Below, piece by piece: positions 8,162 through 15,608 of a DNA stretch of 64,000 bases. The DNA comes from Shewanella pealeana ATCC 700345 (GTDB taxonomy: Bacteria; Pseudomonadota; Gammaproteobacteria; Enterobacterales; Shewanellaceae): the NCBI RefSeq assembly GCF_000018285.1, contig NC_009901.1:4215001-4279000 (forward strand). The letters are read 5' to 3'. The notes beneath the pieces are model-generated. The model ran no database searches. It was not told the origin of the DNA and worked only from the letters and a program-made list of their open reading frames with translations. The position numbers and the translations under genes are program-made. The first letter of the stretch is position 1, and the number at the start of each line of letters is the position of its first letter.

Positions 8162-8938
8162 GCGATTACGAAGCTTGTCGAAAAGCTCTTTATCACGTTC
8201 TGTAAATTCTTTTCTTATTGAAACTGCGATCTTTTCAGCATCATTAGCGAAAGTATCAAGCTCTGTTTTAGTCATGACGGTTACTGAGGTCGAAACTCTT
8301 TCAGGATGATAAGAACTAAAATTGAAACAACTACGCTGTACTTCCTGAAGTTCCAACTCACCTGAGTCATTGAGAGAACATTCAAACAATGGAGAATCCA
8401 CAACAATAACTGGAAAACAGTAGCACAACCTATCAGGCAAATCGTGAGTACGGTCTTGGATATAACCCAAACATGCTTTTATCACTCCAACAGCTGCACT
8501 ATAGGCAGGATCATGATCACCTCCCATCGCTTGCCGAAAATCGTAGCCAGCATATTTTGACGTCTCTGTATAATCACGGATATGTTCCAACCCATGATCC
8601 ATCAATTTGTCCACAAAAGCTTCTCTTCCTTTATCTGAAGCAATACAAAATGAATTTAGTCTGTGGTAACTATCTGACAATACTTCACCTTTGAGTACAA
8701 CCCACGGTTTTTTAGAAGCTTTACATTCCATGACAAAAGAAACATCGGTTATGCCTGTGCTATTTTGGTCAATATGTATTGCCAATACATCGATTTCTCT
8801 GCCTTTGTCGCTATCATAATCTTTGTAACAATGAGATTGATACACATCAAAACTATGCTTTCTGAAACTAAGAGCTGTTTTCATTTCTAGCGGAAAGCCT
8901 GTCTTATTCATCCAGTCTAGAACTTTATTCGACAACAT
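8156..8938 (-). CDS. Cassette protein with PD-(D/E)XK nuclease-like motif
   Basis: 260 residues, no membrane segments. Near residues 45-75 it has KGREIDVLAIH followed by SFVMECKASKKPWVV, the D...ExK arrangement of PD-(D/E)XK nucleases (Asp of EID, then ECK) as found in Mrr-like and many defence nucleases. The rest is not recognised. It is a cassette gene in a minus-strand array, with its stop codon inside its own attC and the preceding attC 19 bp upstream of the start. Cleavage activity and target are unknown. It could instead be a catalytically similar but non-restriction enzyme. Confidence 0.65.
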   Translation of the reverse strand: MLSNKVLDWMNKTGFPLEMKTALSFRKHSFDVYQSHCYKDYDSDKGREIDVLAIHIDQNSTGITDVSFVMECKASKKPWVVLKGEVLSDSYHRLNSFCIASDKGREAFVDKLMDHGLEHIRDYTETSKYAGYDFRQAMGGDHDPAYSAAVGVIKACLGYIQDRTHDLPDRLCYCFPVIVVDSPLFECSLNDSGELELQEVQRSCFNFSSYHPERVSTSVTVMTKTELDTFANDAEKIAVSIRKEFTERDKELFDKLRNRT

Positions 8939-8956
8939 TTAATTATTTCCTCTTAG

Positions 8957-9083
8957 CAACTAACGCCCTCTTTGGGTATGAGTAACGCAATACCGCTACT
9001 TCCGCATACAACCTTAAACACTAAACACAACGCATAGTAAAAATTCCACGTATTGCGAATCCCTCTTGAACGGTTTGTTATGA
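8957..9083 (-). repeat. attC site of the trypco2-like cassette (VCR-like)
   Basis: On the minus strand it starts TCATAACAAACCGTTCAAGA and continues GGGATTCGCAATACGTGG, then ends CCCAAAGAGGGCGTTAGTT. This is the closest of the set to the classical VCR (AACAAACGCCTCAAGAGGG ... GGGCGTTA, from memory). The R'' box TCATAAC and R' box GTTAGTT fit RYYYAAC and GTTRRRY with one mismatch each. Confidence 0.88.
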
Positions 9084-9104
9084 ACGTATTCAACTCATGC
9101 GATA

Positions 9105-9467
9105 TTACTCATCGAGCTTTGTTGGCAAATCGACCGGTATTTCAAATTGAACACGATGAGCTGTATGAGATTCATCATGGCTTTTAGCCCCGCCCCCGAT
9201 TGAAAGGACAGCTAGCTTCGCCTTAGCGCTAGTATCCACACCTGAGCTTTCTTTAACCTGTAGTGCGATATCGAATTTGATTGTTTGTTTATCAGGCCTT
9301 ATCTTAAATTTTTGTGAGCTAATATGACTGCCATTACATGCTTGATATTCAGTATCAACACTCGCTGGATTAACTATACCGCCAAGAGTTTCTACTTCCT
9401 CGGAAGCATCTTTAACACCTTTGGCAATCTGCACTAAGGTTTCTTTTATGTATTCATCTAACTGCAT
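9105..9467 (-). CDS. Small cassette protein, possibly trypco2-type
   Basis: 120 residues from ATG 9467, which has CGGAG at good spacing; a longer open frame to 9530 runs through a cassette boundary sequence and is not used. The N-terminus LDEYIKETLVQIAKGVKDA is an amphipathic helix, followed by beta-rich KFDIALQVKES and LSIGGGAKS segments. This helix plus strand pattern resembles the trypsin-co-occurring 'trypco2' domain found in defence-associated proteins. The resemblance is from memory and weak. It is the first gene of the longer cassette segment, followed by a well-formed attC. Confidence 0.5.
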   Translation of the reverse strand: MQLDEYIKETLVQIAKGVKDASEEVETLGGIVNPASVDTEYQACNGSHISSQKFKIRPDKQTIKFDIALQVKESSGVDTSAKAKLAVLSIGGGAKSHDESHTAHRVQFEIPVDLPTKLDE

Positions 9468-9478
9468 TTTCACTCCGA

Positions 9479-9552
9479 GTTCATAACAACTTATTAGTGC
9501 GCATGCGCGTATGTTTGGCAAAACACGCATGCATATTTAACAACCTATCATT
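9479..9552 (-). repeat. Cassette boundary sequence upstream of the long array
   Basis: Minus-strand GCGCATGCGCACTAATAAG followed by GTTATGA directly precedes the first cassette gene. The hairpin TGCGTGTTTtgccAAACATACGCGCA is centred here. A related string (GCGCATGCGCACTATACAAA then TGTTAAC) lies before the second array at 14502-14526. It could be a short or truncated attC or an attI-like site; the R'' half is not visible. Confidence 0.4.
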
Positions 9553-10000
9553 TAAGACCTGCCAAATTAAAGACTTTGATTTATAAGAACTATATCAGAG
9601 TGATGCTGGATAAACGAGCATAAGAATTTGCAGGGTGAGTATTGATATTAAGGTTGAATCGAAAGCTATAAATGACTGCTATTTATTGATGAGCATAAGT
9701 AGGTAAATAAGCTCGTCACTACTCTGAACAGCTTATTGCCTGTAACTAATAAAGAGGCAATAGAAGTTAGATATCAAACCTCTATTGCCTAAAGTCGTAC
9801 AACAATTTTCGGTGTAGATATGGCAGCGGGCTTCGATGAAAAGGATGTCATCTCAGCGTTTCAAGGCTGTATCTGCATATACTCCAGCTACTGCGATTTC
9901 TAGCATCAATAAACCTGTCTGATTCATCAAGTTCATTATACCTGTAAAGAGTTACAGTTATTTAGGTTTTTATAGGAAGATTCTTTTCGGCCTTATCAGC
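9553..10000. other. Non-coding stretch between cassette array and XRE gene
   Basis: No gene seen. It contains a clear hairpin, AGGCAATAGA (9755-9764) with TCTATTGCCT (9781-9790), but without a strong T run. GGTGTAGATATGGC near 9819 resembles an intergenic repeat seen again near 14773 (GTGTAGATACGGC). The region may be decayed cassette or insertion-sequence DNA. Confidence 0.35.
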
Positions 10001-10207
10001 TTATGGAAGTAACTCTCTGACGTCACATTCTAATACCTCAGCGAGCTGATAAGCTTTTTCTAACGTGATATTGACTTCTCCGCGCTCGATTCTCCCCCCA
10101 TAACTGCGATCTATTTCAGCTAAAAGCGCCAATTTATCTTGAGACATTCCCAACTCTTTGCGTTTTTTTCGTAAATTGAAGCCAAATTGGATTGCTAAGT
10201 CTTTCAT
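10001..10207 (-). CDS. XRE-family transcriptional regulator
   Basis: 68 residues, consisting of a single Cro/CI-type helix-turn-helix: FGFNLRKKRKELGMSQDKLA then AEIDRSYGGRIERGEVNITL and a closing VLECDVRELLP. The size and sequence are like controller proteins of restriction-modification systems. It is divergent from the 179-aa gene and helicase, and the 128-bp spacer contains two tight palindromes that suit such a regulator. It probably represses or times expression of that module and itself. The HTH call is firm; the role is inferred from position. Confidence 0.88.
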   Translation of the reverse strand: MKDLAIQFGFNLRKKRKELGMSQDKLALLAEIDRSYGGRIERGEVNITLEKAYQLAEVLECDVRELLP

Positions 10208-10245
10208 TTTTCATCTCGTTAAAGATAAAGACTATCCAAAGTTGC

Positions 10246-10273
10246 GGCTTATAAAGCCACGGATTATAATCCG
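10246..10273. promoter_or_regulatory. Twin palindromic operator between XRE and helicase module
   Basis: GGCTTATAAAGCC (10246-10258) and the perfect palindrome CGGATTATAATCCG (10260-10273) are adjacent, with centres about 14.5 bp apart, in the spacer between divergent genes. The arrangement is like controller-protein operators. Binding by the XRE protein is inferred. Confidence 0.6.
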
Positions 10274-10335
10274 CATTTAGTTTGTAATGTTTTTCTACTC
10301 CCTAGAGCTAGTGATTAACACCTTGTGAGAAAGTC

Positions 10336-10875
10336 ATGCCAAAAGTTTCAATCAAAATATGCGCTACGTTGCATACTATTCTCCAGGATGAGAGCTTCAA
10401 TAATTTCCAGGTCGTGCAGTTACGCGATAGATTTTTGTCTGCATTAAGTAGCAACCAAAGTGTTAGTGAAGCCTATAAATTTATTTATAGGCAGGTCTGT
10501 CGACTCGTTAAGAAGAAAGCCTTACGAAAAGTTAATAAGGAGAGCTCGAAAACGGTCACTTATCAAAAGACAGAGTTATTTGATCAAATCAACTTCGTCA
10601 TAAATGACTCCATTGAGACTAGTAAGCCCTCGCAAAAATTACTAGATAAGACTGAACTCGCAGTTATTCAACAACTTCAAGAGCGCCTTAAACAAACAGA
10701 AGTCGATCTACTTACTAGCATTGGAGAGTCTGAAGAATATATGCGGCTATACAAATCTTTCCCAGAGATGAAGGAACACCTTGAGTCGCAGTACATGCTA
10801 GCTAGAGAAAGTAGCTCGAAGTTACTTGGTCAAATTAAAGCGATTAAATCGGTACTCTCGCACCAACAGAAGTAA
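10336..10875 (+). CDS. Unknown protein, partner of the SF2 helicase
   Basis: 179 residues, not recognised. It is rich in Lys, Gln, Ser and Glu and predicted mostly helical, with a coiled-coil-like region around IQQLQERLKQTEVDLLTSI and a C-terminal basic helix. It has no membrane segment or obvious catalytic motif. The stop codon is 5 bp before the helicase start, with no separate strong ribosome-binding site there, so translation is probably coupled and the products may act together. It lies opposite the XRE regulator and shares its operator region. Confidence 0.65.
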   Translation: MPKVSIKICATLHTILQDESFNNFQVVQLRDRFLSALSSNQSVSEAYKFIYRQVCRLVKKKALRKVNKESSKTVTYQKTELFDQINFVINDSIETSKPSQKLLDKTELAVIQQLQERLKQTEVDLLTSIGESEEYMRLYKSFPEMKEHLESQYMLARESSSKLLGQIKAIKSVLSHQQK

Positions 10876-10880
10876 CTCAA

Positions 10881-12299
10881 ATGCAATTAAGACAATGGCA
10901 ATTAGAGTGCGTCAATCGCGCTCTAGAGCATTTTAATGCCAACCAAAGACACTTTCTCTGCTTAGCAACTCCAGGGGCTGGAAAGACGATTATGGCAGCA
11001 GAGGTTGCAGCTGAGTTATTCGAACAAGATCTTATTGATTTTGTATTATGCTTTTCGCCTTCTGTAAATATCTCGAAAGGCATTCAGAAAACATTCTCAC
11101 ATCGATTAGAGTGTCGCTTTGATGGAGTAATAGGTGCAGTAGGTTGTTCTTACACATATCAAGGAATGCTATCTTTTAAAGAAGACTTTTGGCAGCTACT
11201 AAAAAGGAATCGGGTATTGGTGATCTTTGATGAGATCCATCATTGTTCTGGCAGTACTCTTGAGGATGCGAATGCTTGGGGAGAGGAGATCTTACTAAAT
11301 ATACAAGATCAAGCACAATACACCTTGGCATTGACTGGGACGCCTTGGCGCTCTGATCAAGCCCCCATTGTTTTATCTCGATATCTAGACCCTGATAACG
11401 AAATTCAGTGTGATTATGTTTACGGCTTAAAAGAAGCTGTGAGAGATGGTGTTTGTCGGAATCCTAAAATAGTATTAATTGATAACGAAGAGCTTTCAGT
11501 TAAAAATCAGTATAATGAAATCCAAACTTTCAGCAGTTTTAATGAGCTTTTTAAAGGTTCATCAATTCCGTATCAATTAGTCATCAAAAATGATTTAGCT
11601 ATTCATCATGTTTTGAGCTTAGCAATTGATAAGCTAGGTAGCATTAGGCAATTGAACCCCGATGCAGCTGGTTTAGTGGTCGCATCTTCAATCGAACATG
11701 CGTGCTTTATCTTAGAAATCCTCAAAAATACATTCAAACAAACAGCAACAATCGTAACTTATCAAGAAATTGCCCCGTCGGATACAATTAACAAGTTTCG
11801 GCATGATGATACACAATGGATTGTTAGTGTAGGAATGATTAGCGAAGGTACTGATATTCCGAGGTTACAGGTTTGCTGCCATTTAAGTAGAGTAAAAACC
11901 GAATTATATTTTCGGCAAATACTAGGTCGTATTTTACGAACAACTAAAGCACATGATCAACAAGCTTGGCTCTTCACTTTTGCAGAGCCCAAACTAACCG
12001 ATTTTGCATATCGAATAGCGATTGAACTACCAGAAGGCTCAACTGTAATTAGAGAGAAGAAACCTAGAGGAAGTATGAAGTTAACAATATCGAATAATTG
12101 TAAAATAACTAATGAACCTCCGAGCCTGCCAAGTTGTTTTACACTTAGTATGGGTGATGCTATAGGTAGGAAACAGATTAATTCATTACCAAGTCAGGCA
12201 ATTAATGATGCTCACTTAATCAGTTCAATGAACCCATCAATGCTGCTACTAGGCAGGTTTAGGGAGAAGGTCATTTCGACTTTTGATTCTCCATTTTAA
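10881..12299 (+). CDS. SF2 DEAD/DEAH-type helicase
   Basis: 472 residues. Helicase motifs in order: Q-like MQLRQWQLECVNRAL at the N-terminus, Walker A CLATPGAGKTIMA near residue 35, DEIH in LVIFDEIHHCSG near 115, motif III LTGTPWR near 150, and motif VI FRQILGRILRTT near 350. This fits the Res-type/type III restriction helicase branch of superfamily 2, but the protein is shorter than Res subunits and lacks a nuclease domain. It is the second gene of a two-gene operon with the 179-aa protein. Such compact helicase-partner pairs on islands are often phage-defence modules; that role is inference. Confidence 0.85.
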   Translation: MQLRQWQLECVNRALEHFNANQRHFLCLATPGAGKTIMAAEVAAELFEQDLIDFVLCFSPSVNISKGIQKTFSHRLECRFDGVIGAVGCSYTYQGMLSFKEDFWQLLKRNRVLVIFDEIHHCSGSTLEDANAWGEEILLNIQDQAQYTLALTGTPWRSDQAPIVLSRYLDPDNEIQCDYVYGLKEAVRDGVCRNPKIVLIDNEELSVKNQYNEIQTFSSFNELFKGSSIPYQLVIKNDLAIHHVLSLAIDKLGSIRQLNPDAAGLVVASSIEHACFILEILKNTFKQTATIVTYQEIAPSDTINKFRHDDTQWIVSVGMISEGTDIPRLQVCCHLSRVKTELYFRQILGRILRTTKAHDQQAWLFTFAEPKLTDFAYRIAIELPEGSTVIREKKPRGSMKLTISNNCKITNEPPSLPSCFTLSMGDAIGRKQINSLPSQAINDAHLISSMNPSMLLLGRFREKVISTFDSPF

Positions 12300-12453
12300 T
12301 ACTTATTTATGGTGCATATACAAATAAGAATCAGTGTAATGGCCAGCTAAAACTGGCCACGGCTATATAGCATTTCTGAGTTAGGAATTATACTGATTTA
12401 GCAGTATCGCGGATGACCAAATGTATAGTACATTTAGCCCCTAAGCTTTCGGG

Positions 12454-13266
12454 TTAATCTTCTTTACAAAGCCGTTTATATTTCCGCTTTGCATTTCTTA
12501 CTTGTAGATCATCGACTAGCTTATCAAATGGAATATCAAAAGCGACATTCGCAAAAGCAGCAATGGCTTGGTTCGATAATTCAAAATCATCAGGTATTTT
12601 AAAGTTGCAATAGTCTCCATCATTTTCTTTAGAAAACTGCACAGTTCTTAATATTGCCCTGATTTGATCTGCACTAGATGAGCGCTCAGTTCTTGTGAGA
12701 ATCAGATCTAGTTCTGAACTAGTCTCAATTGAAGAATTTTGAGCATCAATCCCAAGTTGAGTAACTATTTGACTAATGGATGGGTAATACCTTAAGCCAT
12801 ACGGGCCAACAGTATTTCTCAACGGTTCTTTTAAATAACTCTCAAACATGTAATTTGATTGTCCAGCATCTTCTATAAGTTTGAATAGAGCATAGTGAGT
12901 ATTGCTTGTAAATGAAGTACTTTCATGTAGTTGAGTTCTCTTATCCAGTTGTTCAGCTAGTTCAAATGCAAGCTTGTAAATTTTGTCATTAATCGCTTTC
13001 AACTCTTTGGGGACTGCTCTTACTTCCCCTACTTCACTCTCATTTCCGAATGCCACGGCGTCGATTACAAGGCCAATGAAACGATTCATTTGAGGAATTG
13101 TTAGGGCTTTGGACATCAGCTTTACATGTAGCTCAAGCTCTGAATACCGTTCTATAAGCCTCTTAATTACCGCATAGTCAGAACGGTGCCTTTTTCCCTC
13201 AGCGGCCTCCTTTAACTGCCCCTCCAAATACTCAAATGCATTAAGGTCTATAAATTCACCCATCAT
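12454..13266 (-). CDS. Unknown island protein
   Basis: 270 residues from ATG 13266, chosen because CCGGAG lies 7 bases upstream; an open frame extends to 13323 without a better site. It is acidic and helical-looking throughout, with no signal peptide, membrane segment or recognised catalytic motif. It ends in a basic stretch RNAKRKYKRLCKED. It is convergent with the helicase gene, 155 bp away. There is no evidence it belongs to the same operon, but it lies in the same non-cassette block between the two cassette segments. Confidence 0.65.
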   Translation of the reverse strand: MMGEFIDLNAFEYLEGQLKEAAEGKRHRSDYAVIKRLIERYSELELHVKLMSKALTIPQMNRFIGLVIDAVAFGNESEVGEVRAVPKELKAINDKIYKLAFELAEQLDKRTQLHESTSFTSNTHYALFKLIEDAGQSNYMFESYLKEPLRNTVGPYGLRYYPSISQIVTQLGIDAQNSSIETSSELDLILTRTERSSSADQIRAILRTVQFSKENDGDYCNFKIPDDFELSNQAIAAFANVAFDIPFDKLVDDLQVRNAKRKYKRLCKED

Positions 13267-13605
13267 ACTATTCTCCGGTCTTGTTAACTGGTGCTGTGCA
13301 AAGCTAATAGATCCCGAACCCAAAGTACCAATCTGAGTTAAATATTTTTTTGACGAACTGAGATTGGAAACCTCAATCTGAATCGCTACAATTGCTCTGG
13401 GACTGTAAAAGCTTGCTCAGGTGGTTTTATCAAAGTTTGGGGCATAAGTGAGTCAGCGCTGACTCGAAAATGGACAAAAGTTTGTTAGAGTTAAAGTTCT
13501 GGAAGTAATAATTGGTATTAGGGAAAGTATGGCAATCAAGTATGCGGTAATGCCGCACACAACCGTGGAGTAGTTGTCGGTTTGCTTGGTCTTGTTATGT
13601 TCCTG
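13267..13605. other. Non-coding stretch with a degenerate attC-like end
   Basis: No gene seen. At 13543-13600 the minus strand reads ACATAACAAGACCAAGC then an imperfect stem around AACC/GGTT and GCGGCATTACCGC, placed just past the stop of the next cassette gene, so it is probably a degenerate or truncated attC. The outer sequence ATTAGGGAAAGT (13518-13529) recurs at 6454-6465 beside the end of the other array. Confidence 0.45.
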
Positions 13606-14031
13606 CTACTTACTGAATTTAAACGGTTTTACTTCCTGCAACGCATACACGGAACTTAGAGCACCTGCAGGATTAGGTGAAAAGCTATAGGTCTTACGGT
13701 AAAATTCACCGTATAGTCTCACTGTTTTGTGATTCCACTTAACATGAAAATCTTGTTGTATGTCCTCAGAAAAACTCACCGTTAATTCTATCGCCTCAGA
13801 CACAATGAAATGCTCTGCTGAATAATTATTAGGGAAGAGGTACACTCTATAACCAGGCTGAGGATACCCTGCATCGGTAACCACTATTACTCCTGTTAAG
13901 CTCACCAAATTTGAATCAAACTCCTCGGGAAAGGTTATGAGCTGATACATCGAAATAGATATCCCTCTATCGGTGGCAGCAAATGCTGTCGTTTGCGATA
14001 AGATGAGGAGAAAAAATATAAAAAGTTTCAC
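13606..14031 (-). CDS. Secreted or periplasmic cassette protein, unknown
   Basis: 141 residues with a clear signal peptide MKLFIFFLLILSQTTAFA and likely cleavage after AFA. The mature part (LVSLTGVIVVTDAG, KTVRLYGEFYRKT) is beta-rich and suggests a small OB-like or beta-barrel fold, but no family is recognised. It is an integron cassette gene: a palindromic attC lies just upstream and a degenerate attC just after its stop. Expected location is the periplasm or outside. Confidence 0.7.
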   Translation of the reverse strand: MKLFIFFLLILSQTTAFAATDRGISISMYQLITFPEEFDSNLVSLTGVIVVTDAGYPQPGYRVYLFPNNYSAEHFIVSEAIELTVSFSEDIQQDFHVKWNHKTVRLYGEFYRKTYSFSPNPAGALSSVYALQEVKPFKFSK

Positions 14032-14044
14032 TGAACTCCCTTTG

Positions 14045-14143
14045 AAACATAACTCTGCGTTATGCGGTGAGTAATTGTTGGCTAAAATGTGAAGCGAAAC
14101 CGAGCCAACTGTTATTAATCCGACTTTAAGGCCTTGTTAGCAC
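14045..14143 (-). repeat. attC site of the membrane-protein cassette
   Basis: A palindrome of about 97 bp, pairing CGGTGAGTAATTGTTGGCT with AGCCAACTGTTATTAATCCG around a short loop. The outer boxes are GCTAACAAGGCC and GCATAACGCAGAGTTA on the minus strand. Shorter than the VCR-like sites of the first array but with the same plan. It overlaps the 3' end of the membrane-protein gene, whose C-terminus NKALKSD is encoded by the attC arm. Confidence 0.8.
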
Positions 14144-14483
14144 TCAATTGCTTGTACCAATTCATAGCCCAATTACCCATTACAATTAGAAAGCCAACAC
14201 TTAAATAACCTAAAAACAGTACAAAAGTGGTAGGAGTTATTTTTAAATCAAATCCAGATGCTATAAGCAATAATATGTTTGCAAGAATACTAGAAACAAA
14301 AATCATTATGCTTACAGAATTTACATTTTTAAGACGCTCAGCGGAAGCTTGGAGTGACATTAAGGCTACAACAAACCAGTGATGATTTGTATAAACTTCT
14401 TCCTTTGCAATAAGAATATAAATCATAGTAAAAATAAAACCGAGCATAGGTAACAAGGCAACCGAATTTAAAAATTTACTCAT
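14115..14483 (-). CDS. Small membrane protein in an integron cassette
   Basis: 122 residues with four hydrophobic segments (residues about 8-25, 37-45, 56-76 and 85-105), so an inner-membrane protein with no other recognised feature. The start follows GAGGGAG with good spacing. The final residues NKALKSD and the stop codon lie within the attC arm, a common sign that the frame has been extended by the cassette end. It is the first gene of the shorter cassette segment. Function unknown. Confidence 0.7.
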   Translation of the reverse strand: MSKFLNSVALLPMLGFIFTMIYILIAKEEVYTNHHWFVVALMSLQASAERLKNVNSVSIMIFVSSILANILLLIASGFDLKITPTTFVLFLGYLSVGFLIVMGNWAMNWYKQLSANKALKSD

Positions 14484-15223
14484 AACTCCCTCTTGAGTGT
14501 TAACATTTGTATAGTGCGCATGCGCTTATTAAACCTGTTATTTAAATCAAAACAGCATAAGACATTGATATTATAGCACAAACCTTCCTCCCTCAAGTAT
14601 AGATGAGTATAATTCACACAACATTTCCCTAGAAAAACGAGCAAAGCAGATAATACTGTGTAAAGAAACTGTTTAAGAGTAACTTCCCATGACAGCTAAA
14701 AAAGCCCTTTTTTGGCTCAAGTTAGACATCAAGCAACACCAACCTAAATGAGTGCACCAATTACCCTGTGTAGATACGGCCGTGACCGTCCATGACAAGG
14801 TGAGAGATAACGAAGTTATCAAGCTTTCGAACTAGAGGCAGGATGTCGAACTAGCTTTTTAGCTGGGATGCTATTCGTCATGACCGAGCTTCCAAGGACC
14901 TTTCCGTTATTGAGAAGTACTGCGTGTCGCGAAAGTGTCTGCACATGCGTCCGCTGCAGGTGATTGATAGCTATGAAACTACAAGTTCAAACACTCAAGT
15001 TGGTATCACTCATCCAAAAAAAATGTAATCACCCTTCATTCAAAGGCTAACTCACTTTGGGGCATAAATGTTTTAGCTTGTCTGTCCCATACCTTCTGAC
15101 ACTGCTCAAAAGCAATCAAACTTTATTGGGTTCGTTCAGACTATATTGTTAGCCAACACTAACAGAGATGTTGGCAGTGATACTTGTAAAACATCGTGCT
15201 TTATTTCTTAAATTAGCAGTTAA
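14484..15223. other. Non-coding stretch between cassettes and gin operon
   Basis: No credible gene. At 14502-14526 the minus-strand string GCGCATGCGCACTATACAAA then TGTTAAC matches the boundary sequence of the other array. Around 14773-14830 (GTGTAGATACGGC, then GATAACgaaGTTATC) there is a short hairpin-bearing sequence that looks like a fragment of an intergenic repeat. The 3' region of the gin operon ends near 15180 without an obvious terminator. Confidence 0.4.
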
Positions 15224-15607
15224 TTAGCTTTCCAATTCAAGAATACGTTGAGCAAAAGCGTTACGCTCCTCCAATAAAGAGTCATACATAGAGTAAAGCT
15301 CATGTATGTGTGCCATTAGCATGGCTATAGTTTCCTTATCGTCCTTCCCCTTTGCTTCAGCAAGCTTGCGCTCAAGGTTTTCGTTTCGTTTAAGTAGCTT
15401 CTTTGTTTGGTCTTTTTGCTGATCAACTAACGCTTGTTCTTTTTGTTTTTTCTTGAGGTTGTTGATCATCTCCTTGATGTCAGGGTGACGGTTGTAAATG
15501 AGCGAATGCGATAAACCACATTTGTGAGCAACTTTGCTTATGGTGATCGATTCACTGTTTTGTTCAAACTCTCTTACACAAGATAATAATTGCTCTCTGG
15601 TGTCCAT
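15224..15607 (-). CDS. ginD: GinD-like small HTH/coiled-coil recombination protein
   Basis: 127 residues. The N-terminal 45 residues form a helix-turn-helix (ITISKVAHKCGLSHSLIYNRH); the rest is a long charged coiled coil (KKLLKRNENLERKLAEAKGK) and a final helix. This matches the TnpC type of small proteins that accompany the Tn554 recombinases and GinD of GInt islands. The gene starts 1 bp after the 680-aa recombinase gene stops, so it is the fourth member of the operon. In GInts all four genes are needed for recombination, from memory of the published work. Its exact molecular job is not known. Confidence 0.75.
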   Translation of the reverse strand: MDTREQLLSCVREFEQNSESITISKVAHKCGLSHSLIYNRHPDIKEMINNLKKKQKEQALVDQQKDQTKKLLKRNENLERKLAEAKGKDDKETIAMLMAHIHELYSMYDSLLEERNAFAQRILELES

Positions 15608-15608
15608 A

